DNA of 64,000 nucleotides from NCBI GenBank assembly GCA_036556425.1, contig DATBJJ010000003.1:11373-75372 (forward strand). Reading direction: 5' to 3'. This DNA comes from DATBJJ01 sp036556425 (GTDB taxonomy: Bacteria; Acidobacteriota; Vicinamibacteria; Vicinamibacterales; 2-12-FULL-66-21). Below the pieces are notes generated by a model. It was not told the origin of the DNA. It searched no databases and saw only the letters and a list, made by a program, of their open reading frames with translations. The first letter of the stretch is position 1, and each line of letters starts with the position of its first letter. Made by a program: the position numbers and the translations under genes. Below are positions 25,161 to 34,379 of this stretch, in pieces.

Positions 25161-25823
25161 ATGCGACGTCTCGCGATGATCCTGTGCGTTCTCTTCGCCG
25201 GCGCGGATGCGCTGCTCGCTCAGCTCACGACACCCACCGATTGGAAGTGGCGTCAGGACGCGCCCGCGCCGGTGGCGACGAAGATGGAGCCTGGATCGTG
25301 GGTGTTCGTCCAGATGCCGCCTGGATGGCACGTCACGACGGGCCCCGGCGCGCTGCTCTATCCGGACAGCGGCGGCGACACGTCCGGAAACTTCTCACTG
25401 GAGGCGGAAGTCTTTCTGTTCCCCGGCGAGAGCCAGAGCGAATACGGCGTGTTTCTCGGCGGCCGCGACGTCGACGGGAACGCGCCGGAATACACCGCGT
25501 TCGTGTTGCGCCGCGACGGACAGGCCGCAGTCCTTCGGCGGCGCGCCGGCCGGGCCGCTCCGATCGCCGACTGGCAGCGGCATGACGCGGTCGTCCCGCA
25601 CAAGGGCGGCAACGATGCGGTGAAGAACGTCGTCCGCGTCGACGTCGATCCGCAGAACGCGACGATGCTCGTCAACGGAACGAAGGTGGTGTCGATCGCG
25701 CGGAACGAGATCGGCGCCGATGGACGCGTCGGCCTTCGCGTGGGCGACGCCATGAACCTTCACATCTCCACGTTCAACGTGACGCGGAGGTTCGCGCCCA
25801 CGCCGGTGAAGAAGTCGCAGTAG
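25161..25823 (+). CDS. Secreted LamG/concanavalin-like protein
   Basis: 220 aa. A signal peptide (MRRLAMILCVLFAGADALLA) precedes a single beta-sandwich domain: GNFSLEAEVFLFPGESQSEY, VFLGGRDVDGNAPEYTAFVL, KNVVRVDVDPQNATMLVNGT and GRVGLRVGDAMNLHISTFNV. The strand pattern resembles LamG/3-keto-disaccharide-hydrolase-like (DUF1080) folds that bind carbohydrate. No catalytic residues are identifiable. Its ATG follows GGAGG by four bases. The stop codon abuts the stop of the AraC gene on the opposite strand. Confidence 0.65.
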   Translation: MRRLAMILCVLFAGADALLAQLTTPTDWKWRQDAPAPVATKMEPGSWVFVQMPPGWHVTTGPGALLYPDSGGDTSGNFSLEAEVFLFPGESQSEYGVFLGGRDVDGNAPEYTAFVLRRDGQAAVLRRRAGRAAPIADWQRHDAVVPHKGGNDAVKNVVRVDVDPQNATMLVNGTKVVSIARNEIGADGRVGLRVGDAMNLHISTFNVTRRFAPTPVKKSQ

Positions 25824-26615
25824 TCAGCGTTCCACGAACAGCGGCGCGAGCTCGCCGCCGTGCGTCTGCCATCCGCCGGGCGACATCGCGGCGAGCTGAC
25901 GGAAGTCGCGCGTCATGTGCGCCTGATCGTAATAGCCGCACGCGACGGCGACGTCGCTGAGCGGCTGCCCTTCGCGAATGCGGCGAAGCGCCGACTGCAG
26001 GCGGATGATCCTCGAGAAGGCCTTCGGCGTCAGACCCACGTCCTGCTGGAATTGACGTTCGAGCTGCCGCAGGCTGACGCCGGCCGCGAACGCCACGGCA
26101 TCGATCGACACGCGGCCGCCGCTCTGCAGAATCGCCGCGACGACGCCATCGATCTCGCGGAGCGGCGACATCCATCCCATCGTCCACAGCCATTCTTCCA
26201 GCGCGCGCATGCGATCCGCGTCGTTCTGCGCTTCGCCGAGGCGATCGCGGACGCCGCGGATCGACGGGAACAGCGACTCGAGCTCGACGAACTGTCCCGT
26301 GACTTCGTGCATCGAGACGCCGAGAAGCGCGCGCGCCGCGGCGGGGCGTAGGCGAATCGCCGCCACCGCGGTGTATCCGTGCGGCGCGAGGATCACAGGC
26401 TCGTACATCTGTCCGACGAGAAGCGTTGCCGGCTGACGCACGGGCGCAGCGTCGTGTCGATGGCGCCAAATCGCGCCGCCGTAGTGGACGATGAGCTCGA
26501 CGCGGCCGTCGGGGATGATCGCGTCGGTCGCGCCGGCGGCGTCGCCGTCGAGGAACCAGAAGCGCTCGACGAGCTGCGCGAAGCGCGGAGCCGGCGCGTA
26601 TTCGGCGTAGCGCAT
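25824..26615 (-). CDS. AraC-family transcriptional regulator
   Basis: 263 aa. An N-terminal ligand-binding domain of the DUF6597 type (YAPAPRFAQLVERFWFLDGD, IIPDGRVELIVHYGG) is followed by two C-terminal helix-turn-helix motifs: VSIDAVAFAAGVSLRQLERQ (about 180-200) and LSDVAVACGYYDQAHMTRDF (about 225-245). The ATG at 26615 was chosen where homology starts; the frame is open further upstream. The gene is divergent from the MFS pump with 42 bp between starts, so it likely controls the pump. Inducer unknown. Confidence 0.9.
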   Translation of the reverse strand: MRYAEYAPAPRFAQLVERFWFLDGDAAGATDAIIPDGRVELIVHYGGAIWRHRHDAAPVRQPATLLVGQMYEPVILAPHGYTAVAAIRLRPAAARALLGVSMHEVTGQFVELESLFPSIRGVRDRLGEAQNDADRMRALEEWLWTMGWMSPLREIDGVVAAILQSGGRVSIDAVAFAAGVSLRQLERQFQQDVGLTPKAFSRIIRLQSALRRIREGQPLSDVAVACGYYDQAHMTRDFRQLAAMSPGGWQTHGGELAPLFVER

Positions 26616-26657
26616 GAGGGATCGCGGGAATTGTACTAACATTAGGAGTTGGAACGA

Positions 26658-27896
26658 ATGCCCCGCCCCGCCGCGGTCACCTTCATCTTCGTCACCGTCG
26701 TTCTGGACGTCCTGGCGCTCGGGATCATCGTTCCGGTCCTGCCGCCCCTCGTCGTCGAATTCCTCGGCGGCAACACCGAGCGCGCCGCGGAAATCTACGG
26801 ACTCTTCGCGACCGCGTGGGCGTTGATGCAGTTCGTCGCCGGGCCGATCCTCGGCGCACTGTCGGATCGCTTCGGCCGCCGGCCGATCATCCTGCTCTCG
26901 ATCACGGGCCTCGGCCTCGATTACATCCTGATGGCGCTCGCGCCGACGTTGGAGTGGTTGTTCGTCGGCCGCGTGATCTCGGGGATCACGTCCGCGAGCT
27001 TTGCGACCGCCGCGGCGTACATCGCCGACGTCACGCCGCCGGAGCAGCGCGCGAAGAGCTTCGGGATGATCGGCGCGGCGTTCGGCGTGGGATTCGTGCT
27101 CGGGCCGGCGCTCGGTGGACTGCTCGGAACCGTGAGCCCGCGGCTGCCGTTCTGGGTCTCCGCGGCGTTGTGCTTGACGAATGCCGCCTACGGGGTTTTC
27201 GTGCTGCCGGAATCGCTGACGCTCGACCGCCGCGCGCGTTTTTCGTGGGCGCGTGCGAACCCGTTGGGGTCGCTGCGGCTGCTGCGCTCGCACCACGAGC
27301 TCTTCGGCCTCGCCGCGGTGACGTTCATCTATTACCTCGCGCACGAAGTGCTGCCAAGCACGTTCGTTCTGTACACGACCTACCGGTACGAGTGGGACAC
27401 GGCGACGGTCGGCCTGACGCTCGCGCTCGTCGGCGTCTGCACGGCGATCGTGTCCGGCGGGCTCGTCGGACCAATCGTCGCGCGCCTCGGCGAACGCCGA
27501 GCGGCGCTCCTCGGACTCGCGTGCGGCAGCGTCGCGTTCTCGACGTACGGCCTCGCGCCGACGGGAAAGCTGTTCGTCGCGGGCGTGCCGATCATGGCGC
27601 TGTGGGGTTTGTACGGACCGTCGGCGCAAGGCATGATGAGCAAGCGCGTCTCGGTCTCGGAGCAAGGACAACTGCAGGGCGCGATCATGGGGCTGAGAGG
27701 CCTGAGCGGCCTCATCGGCCCCTTCATCTACACGTTCACCTTCGCGACCTTCATCGGCACGCGCTCGGACCTTCACTTACCGGGCGCACCGTTCCTCTTG
27801 TCTTCCCTGCTCCTCGCGATCGCCTGTGCCCTGGTCTGGCGCGTGACGCGCCGTCCGCTGTCGCGCGTCGTCACTTCGACGGCGGCGCAGGATTGA
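26658..27896 (+). CDS. TetA-like MFS efflux transporter
   Basis: 412 aa, 12 membrane helices. The drug:H+ antiporter motif A GPILGALSDRFGRRPIILLS lies after TM2, and the TCR/Tet-type start FVTVVLDVLALGIIVPVLPP and GVGFVLGPALGGLLG are present. It should export a drug or metabolite by proton antiport. ATG 26658 is preceded by AGGAG at nine bases; the TTG at 26649 would overlap that site. The divergent AraC gene is the likely regulator. The last 26 bp overlap the SPFH gene on the opposite strand. Confidence 0.9.
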   Translation: MPRPAAVTFIFVTVVLDVLALGIIVPVLPPLVVEFLGGNTERAAEIYGLFATAWALMQFVAGPILGALSDRFGRRPIILLSITGLGLDYILMALAPTLEWLFVGRVISGITSASFATAAAYIADVTPPEQRAKSFGMIGAAFGVGFVLGPALGGLLGTVSPRLPFWVSAALCLTNAAYGVFVLPESLTLDRRARFSWARANPLGSLRLLRSHHELFGLAAVTFIYYLAHEVLPSTFVLYTTYRYEWDTATVGLTLALVGVCTAIVSGGLVGPIVARLGERRAALLGLACGSVAFSTYGLAPTGKLFVAGVPIMALWGLYGPSAQGMMSKRVSVSEQGQLQGAIMGLRGLSGLIGPFIYTFTFATFIGTRSDLHLPGAPFLLSSLLLAIACALVWRVTRRPLSRVVTSTAAQD

Positions 27897-28818
27897 CGAT
27901 GCCCGTCAGCGGCACGCCCATCGGGCCGACCGGGATGTACACCACGGTGTGATTCGGCGAGTTCACCATCTGCTTCTGCGCTTCGATCGCTTCGTGCTGG
28001 ATGTACATCGCGCTCAGTTGCCCGCGGATAATCTGCATCGCGTTCGCGATGCCCTGCGCCTGCACTTCCCGCTTCGTGCGCTCCTTGCGCTCGATCTCGA
28101 TCTCGGTGTCCTTCCGCTGCAGCTCCTGCGTCGCCGCGAGCTTGCGCGACACCGCATTCGCGACTTCCTCGGGGTACTGCACGTTGCCGACGACAACGCT
28201 CGCGATCGAGAAGGGCGAGCCTTCGGCGTACTGGCGAATCCGCGCGAGGACTGCTTCGCCGATCGGGATCAACGCATCCTTCACCTCGAGCCCGTTTCGC
28301 CGCTGCACTTCATCGCGCGCGAACGTCTTGAGCGGCTCGCGAACGAAATTGCTGTATGCGACTTGAACGATCGAGTCGGGATCCTTCTCGTGAGCCTGCC
28401 GCGTGACAGTGGTGCTGAAGCGCTCCATGAAGAGCGGAATCTGGTTCTCGTCGATGCGCCAGACGGTGTGGACGCGGAACGCGATCTTCAAATTGTCGCG
28501 GCTGAGAACGGCCTCCTCGCCCGTGAAGTTCTCGGTGTAGGTGTACGGCGTGACGCTGATGTTGGTGATCTCGAGCAGCCACGTGCGTCCGGGCGACGTC
28601 GGGCCCTTTTGCACGCCATAGAACCGCGATTTGCCGACGAGCGCGCCCTTCGTCAGATAGCCGACGTAGCCGGCCGGCGTGAACGGATTGCGCGATCCAA
28701 TGAGCCACATCAATCCCAAAGCGAACGTGAGGAGCAGGACGATCGTGGTCGCGGCACCCAGGCTTCGACGCTCGGGCACGAATGAGACGTGGAACGGCTG
28801 AAACACGGCAGGCTCCAA
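27871..28818 (-). CDS. SPFH/band-7 domain membrane protein
   Basis: 315 aa. A signal-anchor helix at about 20-42 (LGAATTIVLLLTFALGLMWL) precedes a prohibitin/stomatin-type SPFH domain (about 60-230: YVGYLTKGALVGKSRFYG, LSRDNLKIAFRVHTVWRID, AVLARIRQYAEGSPFSIASV) and a charged coiled coil (RKDTEIEIERKERTKREVQA). SPFH proteins form membrane microdomain scaffolds and regulate membrane proteases. No NfeD or FtsH partner is adjacent. Its C-terminal codons overlap the MFS gene by 26 bp. Confidence 0.85.
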   Translation of the reverse strand: MEPAVFQPFHVSFVPERRSLGAATTIVLLLTFALGLMWLIGSRNPFTPAGYVGYLTKGALVGKSRFYGVQKGPTSPGRTWLLEITNISVTPYTYTENFTGEEAVLSRDNLKIAFRVHTVWRIDENQIPLFMERFSTTVTRQAHEKDPDSIVQVAYSNFVREPLKTFARDEVQRRNGLEVKDALIPIGEAVLARIRQYAEGSPFSIASVVVGNVQYPEEVANAVSRKLAATQELQRKDTEIEIERKERTKREVQAQGIANAMQIIRGQLSAMYIQHEAIEAQKQMVNSPNHTVVYIPVGPMGVPLTGIVNPAPPSK

Positions 28819-29083
28819 TTCGCCGGCGAGGTTAGCTGACGGGCTCGAGGTTGGAGTCCTCTACCGGACCGTGGTCCGGATACGCCCCGTGGCGCGGATA
28901 TCGCGCCGGTGGTTCCCCCGCGACGCCGTTGAGCGTCTTTGGCGATCGACTTGACCCTACACCCGGCGCTCCCCGCTGTCAAAAACGGTGTTCCGAACCG
29001 AAACAGCCATCCGATCGCAATTTCCGAGAAGCCGGCGCCGCGCCGCTCGATCACAATGCATCAGGTTCGGAGGAGCAACGATC

Positions 29084-29680
29084 ATGGGCAAAAGAGACAA
29101 GCGCGTCGACGCGTACATTGCGAAGTCCGCGGACTTCGCCAAGCCGATCCTCACCCACTTGCGGGCGCTCGTGCACGCCGCCTGCCCCAACGTGGAGGAG
29201 AACATCAAGTGGGGCGTGCCGGCCTTCGAATACAAAGGACCGATGTGCGGCATGGCCGCGTTCAAGCAGCACTGCACCTTCGGATTCTGGAAGTACAGCC
29301 TCCTCGTGGACGACGCGGCGGCGGAGGACGCGATGGGGAACTTCGGACGGATCGCGTCGCTCGCGGATCTGCCGTCGGACAGAACGCTCACCGGGTACAT
29401 CAAGAAGGCCACCGTGCTGAACGACAACGGCGTGAAGGTCCCGAGGACGCCGACGGCGCCGAAGAAGCCCGTCGTCGTGCCGAAGGATTTCGCCGCGGCG
29501 TTGAAGAAGAGCGCGGCGGCGAAGAAGCACTTCGACGCGTTCAGCCCGAGCGCCAAGCGCGAGTACGTCGAGTGGGTGACCGAAGCGAAGACGGACGCCA
29601 CGCGACAGAAGCGGCTGCTCACGTCGGTCGAATGGATCAAGGAAGGCAAGAGCCGCAACTGGAAGTACATGCCGAAGTGA
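29084..29680 (+). CDS. YdeI/DUF1801-family protein
   Basis: 198 aa. The N-terminal DUF1801-like domain (FAKPILTHLRALVHAACPNV, ENIKWGVPAFEYKGPMCGMA, HCTFGFWK) is followed by a linker (VPRTPTAPKKPVVVPKD) and a C-terminal YdeI/OmpD-associated helical domain (FDAFSPSAKREYVEWVTEAK, RQKRLLTSVEWIKEGKSRNW). The two-domain layout is that of YdeI proteins, linked in Firmicutes to peptide resistance; function here is unproven. ATG 29084 is preceded by GGAGGAG. The 265-bp gap upstream (28819-29083) holds nothing recognisable. Confidence 0.85.
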   Translation: MGKRDKRVDAYIAKSADFAKPILTHLRALVHAACPNVEENIKWGVPAFEYKGPMCGMAAFKQHCTFGFWKYSLLVDDAAAEDAMGNFGRIASLADLPSDRTLTGYIKKATVLNDNGVKVPRTPTAPKKPVVVPKDFAAALKKSAAAKKHFDAFSPSAKREYVEWVTEAKTDATRQKRLLTSVEWIKEGKSRNWKYMPK

Positions 29681-29708
29681 TCGCGCGGATCGACATGGAG
29701 TAATCGAG

Positions 29709-29714
29709 TACTCT
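29709..29714 (+). promoter_or_regulatory. -10-like TACTCT, probable leaderless start
   Basis: TACTCT ends 8 nt before the ATG at 29723; no ribosome binding site is visible between them. Confidence 0.35.
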
Positions 29715-29722
29715 ATGGCGCG

Positions 29723-31195
29723 ATGACCCAGGTCGCCCATGCGGACGGCCGCGTGGAGCTGCGCGATACCGCGCGCATCCAGGCCAGTCCGCTCTACAAC
29801 CCCGATCTCGCGCCGGTCGCGCTCGCCGACCGCACGTGGTCGACGTACAACTACGCCGCGCTGTGGATCAGCATGGCGCATTGCATCCCGACCTACATGC
29901 TCGCGTCGGGGTTGATGGCGAGCGGCATGAACTGGTGGCAGGCGCTCGTCACGATCCTCCTCGGCAACACGATCGTGCTGATCCCGATCCTGCTCAACTC
30001 GCATCCGGGTACGAAGTACGGCATTCCGTTCCCGGTCTTCGCGCGCGTCGCGTATGGAACCGTCGGATCGAATCTTCCCGCCTTGATGCGCGCGCTCGTC
30101 GCGTGCGGCTGGTTCGGCATCCAGGCATGGATCGGCGGCGAAGCGCTCCACACGTTCTTCTCGAGCCTGATTCCAGGCTGGCCGCAGTTGCTCGGAACCG
30201 GATTCGGCGGACACACGACGACGGAATGGCTCTCGTTTCTGCTGTTCTGGGGCCTCAACGTCTTCGTGATCTATCGAGGGATGAACCTGCTCCGCGCCGT
30301 CGAGAACTGGGCCGCGCCGTTCGTGCTGGTGATGGCCGGCGTCCTTCTCGTATGGGCGGTACGCCGCGCGAACGGCCTGGGTCCGCTGCTGGCGCACGAA
30401 GGATCGCTCACCACGCTCGGCGAGTTCCTGCCGATCTTCATCCCGTCGCTCACCGCGATGATCGGCTACTGGGCGACGCTGTCGCTCAACATGCCCGACT
30501 TCACGCGCTTCGGGCGCAGCCAGCGCGAGCAGATCGTCGGGCAGGCCGTGGCGCTGCCGACGACGATGGCCGTGTTCGCGGCGATGGGCGTGCTCATCAC
30601 GAGCGCGACGGTCGTGATCTATGGCGAAGCGATCTGGGATCCCGTGAAGCTCGTCGCGCGATTCGACACGCCGCTCGTCGTCGCGATCTCGATGTTCACC
30701 GCCGTCGTCGCGACGCTCGCGGTCAACATCGCCGCGAACGTGGTCTCGCCCGCGAACGACTTCGCGAACGCGTTTCCACGCGCGATCGACTTCAAGACCG
30801 GCGGGTTGATCACGGGGCTGCTCGCGATCCTCATGCAGCCATGGAAGCTGCTCGCCGATCCGTCGGGATACATCTTCACGTGGCTCCTCGGCTATTCGGG
30901 TGGGCTGGGCTCAATCGCGGGCGTGTTGATTGCGGACTACTGGATCGTCAGGCGCACCGAAGTGCACCTCGAGGATCTGTACCTCCCGAACGGCCGGTAT
31001 CGCTATGCCAACGGGTGGAACATCCACGCGGTGGTGGCGACGCTGATCGGGTGCGCGCTCGCGTGGGGTGGGCTCGTGATCCCGCTGCTCGCGCCGCTGT
31101 ACGCGTACGCGTGGTTCGTCGGCTTTGGCGCCAGCTTCGTGGTCTATGTAACACTCATGAAAACGGGGACACCCAATCGGGACACTCAACGTTGA
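29723..31195 (+). CDS. NCS1-family nucleobase/hydantoin permease
   Basis: 490 aa with about 12 helices, LeuT-fold nucleobase:cation symporter-1 family (Mhp1, PucI, CodB relatives). Typical features are YNPDLAPVALADRTWSTYNY at the N-terminus, LNSHPGTKYGIPFPVFARVA after TM2, RALVACGWFGIQAWIGGEAL in TM3 and LNMPDFTRFGRSQREQ in the middle. It imports nucleobases, allantoin or hydantoins with Na+ or H+. No matching catabolic enzymes lie beside it, so the substrate is open. The last residues (TGTPNRDTQR) and the stop codon are encoded inside a perfect palindrome, suggesting that a mobile palindromic element replaced the original C-terminus. Confidence 0.9.
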   Translation: MTQVAHADGRVELRDTARIQASPLYNPDLAPVALADRTWSTYNYAALWISMAHCIPTYMLASGLMASGMNWWQALVTILLGNTIVLIPILLNSHPGTKYGIPFPVFARVAYGTVGSNLPALMRALVACGWFGIQAWIGGEALHTFFSSLIPGWPQLLGTGFGGHTTTEWLSFLLFWGLNVFVIYRGMNLLRAVENWAAPFVLVMAGVLLVWAVRRANGLGPLLAHEGSLTTLGEFLPIFIPSLTAMIGYWATLSLNMPDFTRFGRSQREQIVGQAVALPTTMAVFAAMGVLITSATVVIYGEAIWDPVKLVARFDTPLVVAISMFTAVVATLAVNIAANVVSPANDFANAFPRAIDFKTGGLITGLLAILMQPWKLLADPSGYIFTWLLGYSGGLGSIAGVLIADYWIVRRTEVHLEDLYLPNGRYRYANGWNIHAVVATLIGCALAWGGLVIPLLAPLYAYAWFVGFGASFVVYVTLMKTGTPNRDTQR

Positions 31196-31203
31196 GTGTC
31201 CCC
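31165..31203. repeat. GGGGACA palindrome at NCS1 stop codon
   Basis: A perfect 24-bp palindrome spans 31179-31202 (arms GGGACACTCAAC and GTTGAGTGTCCC), with a further GGGGACAC at 31165-31172 that can also pair with the right end. The NCS1 stop codon lies inside it. It is one of three members of this family in the window. Confidence 0.85.
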
Positions 31204-31204
31204 G

Positions 31205-31318
31205 CCCTGGATCAGCGAGCTGACGTGGATCGCGCGGCGGATCCGGAGGCGTCGCAGGGAACTGCGCCTGCGAGCCGAACAAGACGAGCGCGCAAGCGAT
31301 CTCGAGCATCGCGCGCAT
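31205..31318 (-). other. Possible small secreted-peptide ORF, truncated
   Basis: An ATG at 31318, ten bases after the M14 gene's stop and preceded by AGGA, opens a frame that begins like a signal peptide (MRAMLEIACALVLFGSQAQ) and a proline-rich segment (PATPPDPPRDPRQ). The frame then enters the GGGGACA palindrome and runs on antisense to the NCS1 gene. It may be a short gene whose end was displaced by the palindrome, or chance. Confidence 0.2.
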
Positions 31319-31328
31319 GGCGCGTTTC

Positions 31329-34300
31329 CTAGCGCTGCCCTCCGGCCGGCGTGGACGCGGTCTTCGGCGGCGCGGCCGTCGCGGCCGCGAGATCGTTCCA
31401 GTTCAGCACGGCGTTGAACACCATGTTGAACTCGCCGTGATTCTGCCAGCGATAGATCGGATTGTTCGCGAAGAGCACGACGCGCCCTTTGCCCGTGAAG
31501 CCGCCCGCCACGTCGACGGCAAACGGCCGCTGCCGAATCTCGTCCGCTCCCTTCATCAACCCGCTGAGCACCGCGTCGTCTCCACCGACGTAGCGCGCGA
31601 GGACGCTGCTCTGATCGGGCGCGCCGACCGACATCAACGGCCCACCGAGATATTTCACCGGCATCATCTTGTCCGTGTAGCCGTAAAAGACGGGATGATC
31701 CAGCTTCAGGATCTCGGCGTTGACGATCGGCCGCGGCGCGTAGAACTGTTCCGAGGTCGATCCCGACGCGTCGACCGTTCGCGCGAATCCAAGCTCCGTC
31801 GGGAACCGGACGGCGTTCCCCATCGCGATCAGCGTTCCGCCCGCATCGAGGAACTTCGCGAAGGCGTCGACGCCTTCACCGCCCATGCCACCGGTAATGT
31901 CGGGGCTCTCGCCGTACATCCCCAGGAACTTGTACTTCTCGGTCTTCACGTATGGGACGGCGCGCGCGGCGGGCGCCTGGAACACGGCCTGCCGGTTCGC
32001 CTGCTGTGTGGGCATCAGGATCACGTCGTAGTCGGCGCGCAGGTTCCCTTTCTTCACGCGCTCCTTGTAGATGAGATCGTAGGGAATGCCGAACTTGTCG
32101 AACGTGTAGCGGACCCATCCGATTTCCTGCGTGCCGCTCCACGAGGAGTACATCGCGATTCGCGGCACGTCGGCGTCGTGCATCGTCACCGACGGCAGCG
32201 ACGAAAGCGCCGCGGCGGTGAGACCGAATTGCTCTACGGCCGCGCGGACGGCGGCGAGATCCGCCGGCGCGGAGATGACGAACGAGCCTGCCGGAAACTC
32301 GATGCGCTCGGCCGTGAAGCTCTTCGACGCGATCTTCATCGGCACGCTGCGCAACTTGAATCGGAACGCCGCCATATTGGTCGAGCCGAAGTGGGCGACG
32401 GCAAGGCCGGCCGATCCGGATCCGCTGATCCGTCCCTTCGCGCTGGCCTGTGTGACGTTCGTCGTCTTGACGGTCAAGATCGCCGGATCGCCGATCTCTT
32501 TCACGTCGGTCAGCATCGCGAGCCCCATCGTCCACCCGCTGTCGTCGTAGGTGCGGAGGTTGGGATCCGGGAACGTCTGCCGCTCGAGCAGGTTCTTGGC
32601 GAGCCGTCCGTACGGCTGATCGCGCTTGACGACGTACGACCCGGCTGGAAAAACGCCTTCCTTGACTTTGATCTCGGACGCCGCCTGCCCTACTTCGATC
32701 CGCTGAACGCGAAGCAGGTTGACGAGCTCGGCGACGCGCGTCATGTCGCGCTGGACCGGAATCACGTATCCATGCGGCGCCTGCGTCTTTCCCGCCTCGA
32801 TCGAGTTCTTCGTCTTGCGATAGAAATTGTCGAGCACGAGATTCGGGAACGTGGCGGTGAGCTGCAGCGCGCTCAGGACGCCCGTCTGCATGTAGTTCGT
32901 GTTGTTGCGGCGCGAGAAGTTGTTGGCCGCGCCCGGCGGCACGGGCAGCCCGCGGTACCACTCGCGCTGCTGCGTACCGCCGCGTCCGGTCGGCGCCGTC
33001 GTCCCGCCTCGTCCTCCCCCGCCGCCCGCGCGGCCCGCGTCGGCGGTTGCGGTCTGCGCTGTCTCGGTTGTCGCGGTCCCCGATGGCGGCGTGTCGCCGC
33101 CGCGTCCCGCGCCGCGTCCGCGCCCGCCCTGTCCGCGTCCCGCGCCTCGTCCTGCGGCCGCGCCCGCTGGAGCGGCGCCGGCCGCTTCACTCGCAGCGGG
33201 CGCGTTTCCGCCGCCGCCACCGCCGCCCGGTCCACCCTCGCGGCCCGACTGCGTTTCGTACATGCGCATCATGCCGTTGTGGTTGTATGCGACGGATCCG
33301 AGATAGCCGGGCGACCATCCGTCCATGAACGCGTGCGTGTAGACGCCGGGCATGCCCCACTTCGTCATCTGCGACAGCTCGAAGTTCGAGAAGAACGGCA
33401 GCTCGGTGAAGAGAATTGGATCGAGATTCGGATTCTGCGGCGCGGCGCCGCTGTAGGTGTAGAGCAGCGTCAGCGACTCGTGCAGGTCGTGCACGATCGG
33501 CGGATACGCGGTGAAGTACCAGTCGACGATCGCGCGCATCGATTTCTGCGAGAGATTGATGTCGCGATTGTTGTCGTGGTACACGTACTTGCCCCAGTAC
33601 GGGAGCGCGCCGCCGCCGCGGCCGCCGCCCGCTTGTTGTTCCTGCGTCCGATAGAACCAATCGACGTTTCGATCGCGGCCATCGGGATCCGCCTGCGGCG
33701 TGACGGAGACGATTACGTTCTCGCGAATCTGCTTGATGAGTGGCGACGTCTCGGTCGCGAGGCGATACACGAGCTCCATCAGCATCTCCGACGGACCCGT
33801 TTCCCCGCTGTGCAAGCCGCCCATGAAGTGATAGTGCGGCCGTGTCGTCGCGACGAGGCGGCGGATCTCGTCGTCCGACAGACCGCGCGGATCGGCGATC
33901 TTCGCGAGGTTGTCGCGATTGCGCTGGAGATCTTTGATGTTCTCGTCAGAGGAGACCCATACGACGACGAGCTCGCGGTCTTCGTCGGACTTGCCGATCG
34001 TCTCGACCTTGACGCGCGGCGTGGCGGCCGCGAGGGCGCGGTAGTACTTGAGCGCGTCGGCGTAGTAGGTGAGCTTTCCGGGCGCGCCGATGTGATAACC
34101 GAGCACGTCGTTGGGCGACGGAATGCCCTGCACTTTCGGGAGGTGATCGACGAGCGGACTGATGAAATACGGCTGCGTCGTCCACTCCTTGACCGCTTTG
34201 GCAAAGTCCTCGTCCTGCGCCTGCGCGGGGTCGCGGGTTTCGGTCACCATCTGCTGCGCGGGCAGCGAGATGGCGCCGCCCATCAGCGAGAGCCCGACGA

Positions 34301-34337
34301 ATGCCGCACCGACGAACGCCGCACGGAAGCCCGTCAT
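31329..34337 (-). CDS. Secreted M14-family zinc carboxypeptidase, Gly/Arg-rich insert
   Basis: 1002 aa. Signal peptide about 1-28 (ending ISLPAQQ). The peptidase M14 domain (about 60-330) shows the zinc motif HSGETG (H-x-x-E) in FMGGLHSGETGPSEM, HDNNRDIN and a later VHDLHESLTLLYTYSG. Residues about 360-460 form a low-complexity Gly/Ala/Arg insert (GPGGGGGGGNAP and several GRGAGRG units). The C-terminal half (about 750-1000) resembles a glutamine-amidotransferase-like flavodoxin fold (YDVILMPTQQANR, FLDAGGTLIAMGNAVRFPTE). It probably trims peptides in the periplasm or outside. The start follows AAGGAG. A paralogue lies at 54497-57325. Confidence 0.88.
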   Translation of the reverse strand: MTGFRAAFVGAAFVGLSLMGGAISLPAQQMVTETRDPAQAQDEDFAKAVKEWTTQPYFISPLVDHLPKVQGIPSPNDVLGYHIGAPGKLTYYADALKYYRALAAATPRVKVETIGKSDEDRELVVVWVSSDENIKDLQRNRDNLAKIADPRGLSDDEIRRLVATTRPHYHFMGGLHSGETGPSEMLMELVYRLATETSPLIKQIRENVIVSVTPQADPDGRDRNVDWFYRTQEQQAGGGRGGGALPYWGKYVYHDNNRDINLSQKSMRAIVDWYFTAYPPIVHDLHESLTLLYTYSGAAPQNPNLDPILFTELPFFSNFELSQMTKWGMPGVYTHAFMDGWSPGYLGSVAYNHNGMMRMYETQSGREGGPGGGGGGGNAPAASEAAGAAPAGAAAGRGAGRGQGGRGRGAGRGGDTPPSGTATTETAQTATADAGRAGGGGGRGGTTAPTGRGGTQQREWYRGLPVPPGAANNFSRRNNTNYMQTGVLSALQLTATFPNLVLDNFYRKTKNSIEAGKTQAPHGYVIPVQRDMTRVAELVNLLRVQRIEVGQAASEIKVKEGVFPAGSYVVKRDQPYGRLAKNLLERQTFPDPNLRTYDDSGWTMGLAMLTDVKEIGDPAILTVKTTNVTQASAKGRISGSGSAGLAVAHFGSTNMAAFRFKLRSVPMKIASKSFTAERIEFPAGSFVISAPADLAAVRAAVEQFGLTAAALSSLPSVTMHDADVPRIAMYSSWSGTQEIGWVRYTFDKFGIPYDLIYKERVKKGNLRADYDVILMPTQQANRQAVFQAPAARAVPYVKTEKYKFLGMYGESPDITGGMGGEGVDAFAKFLDAGGTLIAMGNAVRFPTELGFARTVDASGSTSEQFYAPRPIVNAEILKLDHPVFYGYTDKMMPVKYLGGPLMSVGAPDQSSVLARYVGGDDAVLSGLMKGADEIRQRPFAVDVAGGFTGKGRVVLFANNPIYRWQNHGEFNMVFNAVLNWNDLAAATAAPPKTASTPAGGQR

Positions 34338-34379
34338 CGCTCAGTGCTCCTTGAAATGTTTGGGGATTCTACCAAATGC

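Noticed and set aside
28819..29083. Gap upstream of the SPFH gene examined for RNA genes or promoters
   Set aside because: Only GC-rich text with short self-complementary stretches; nothing meets a recognisable pattern.
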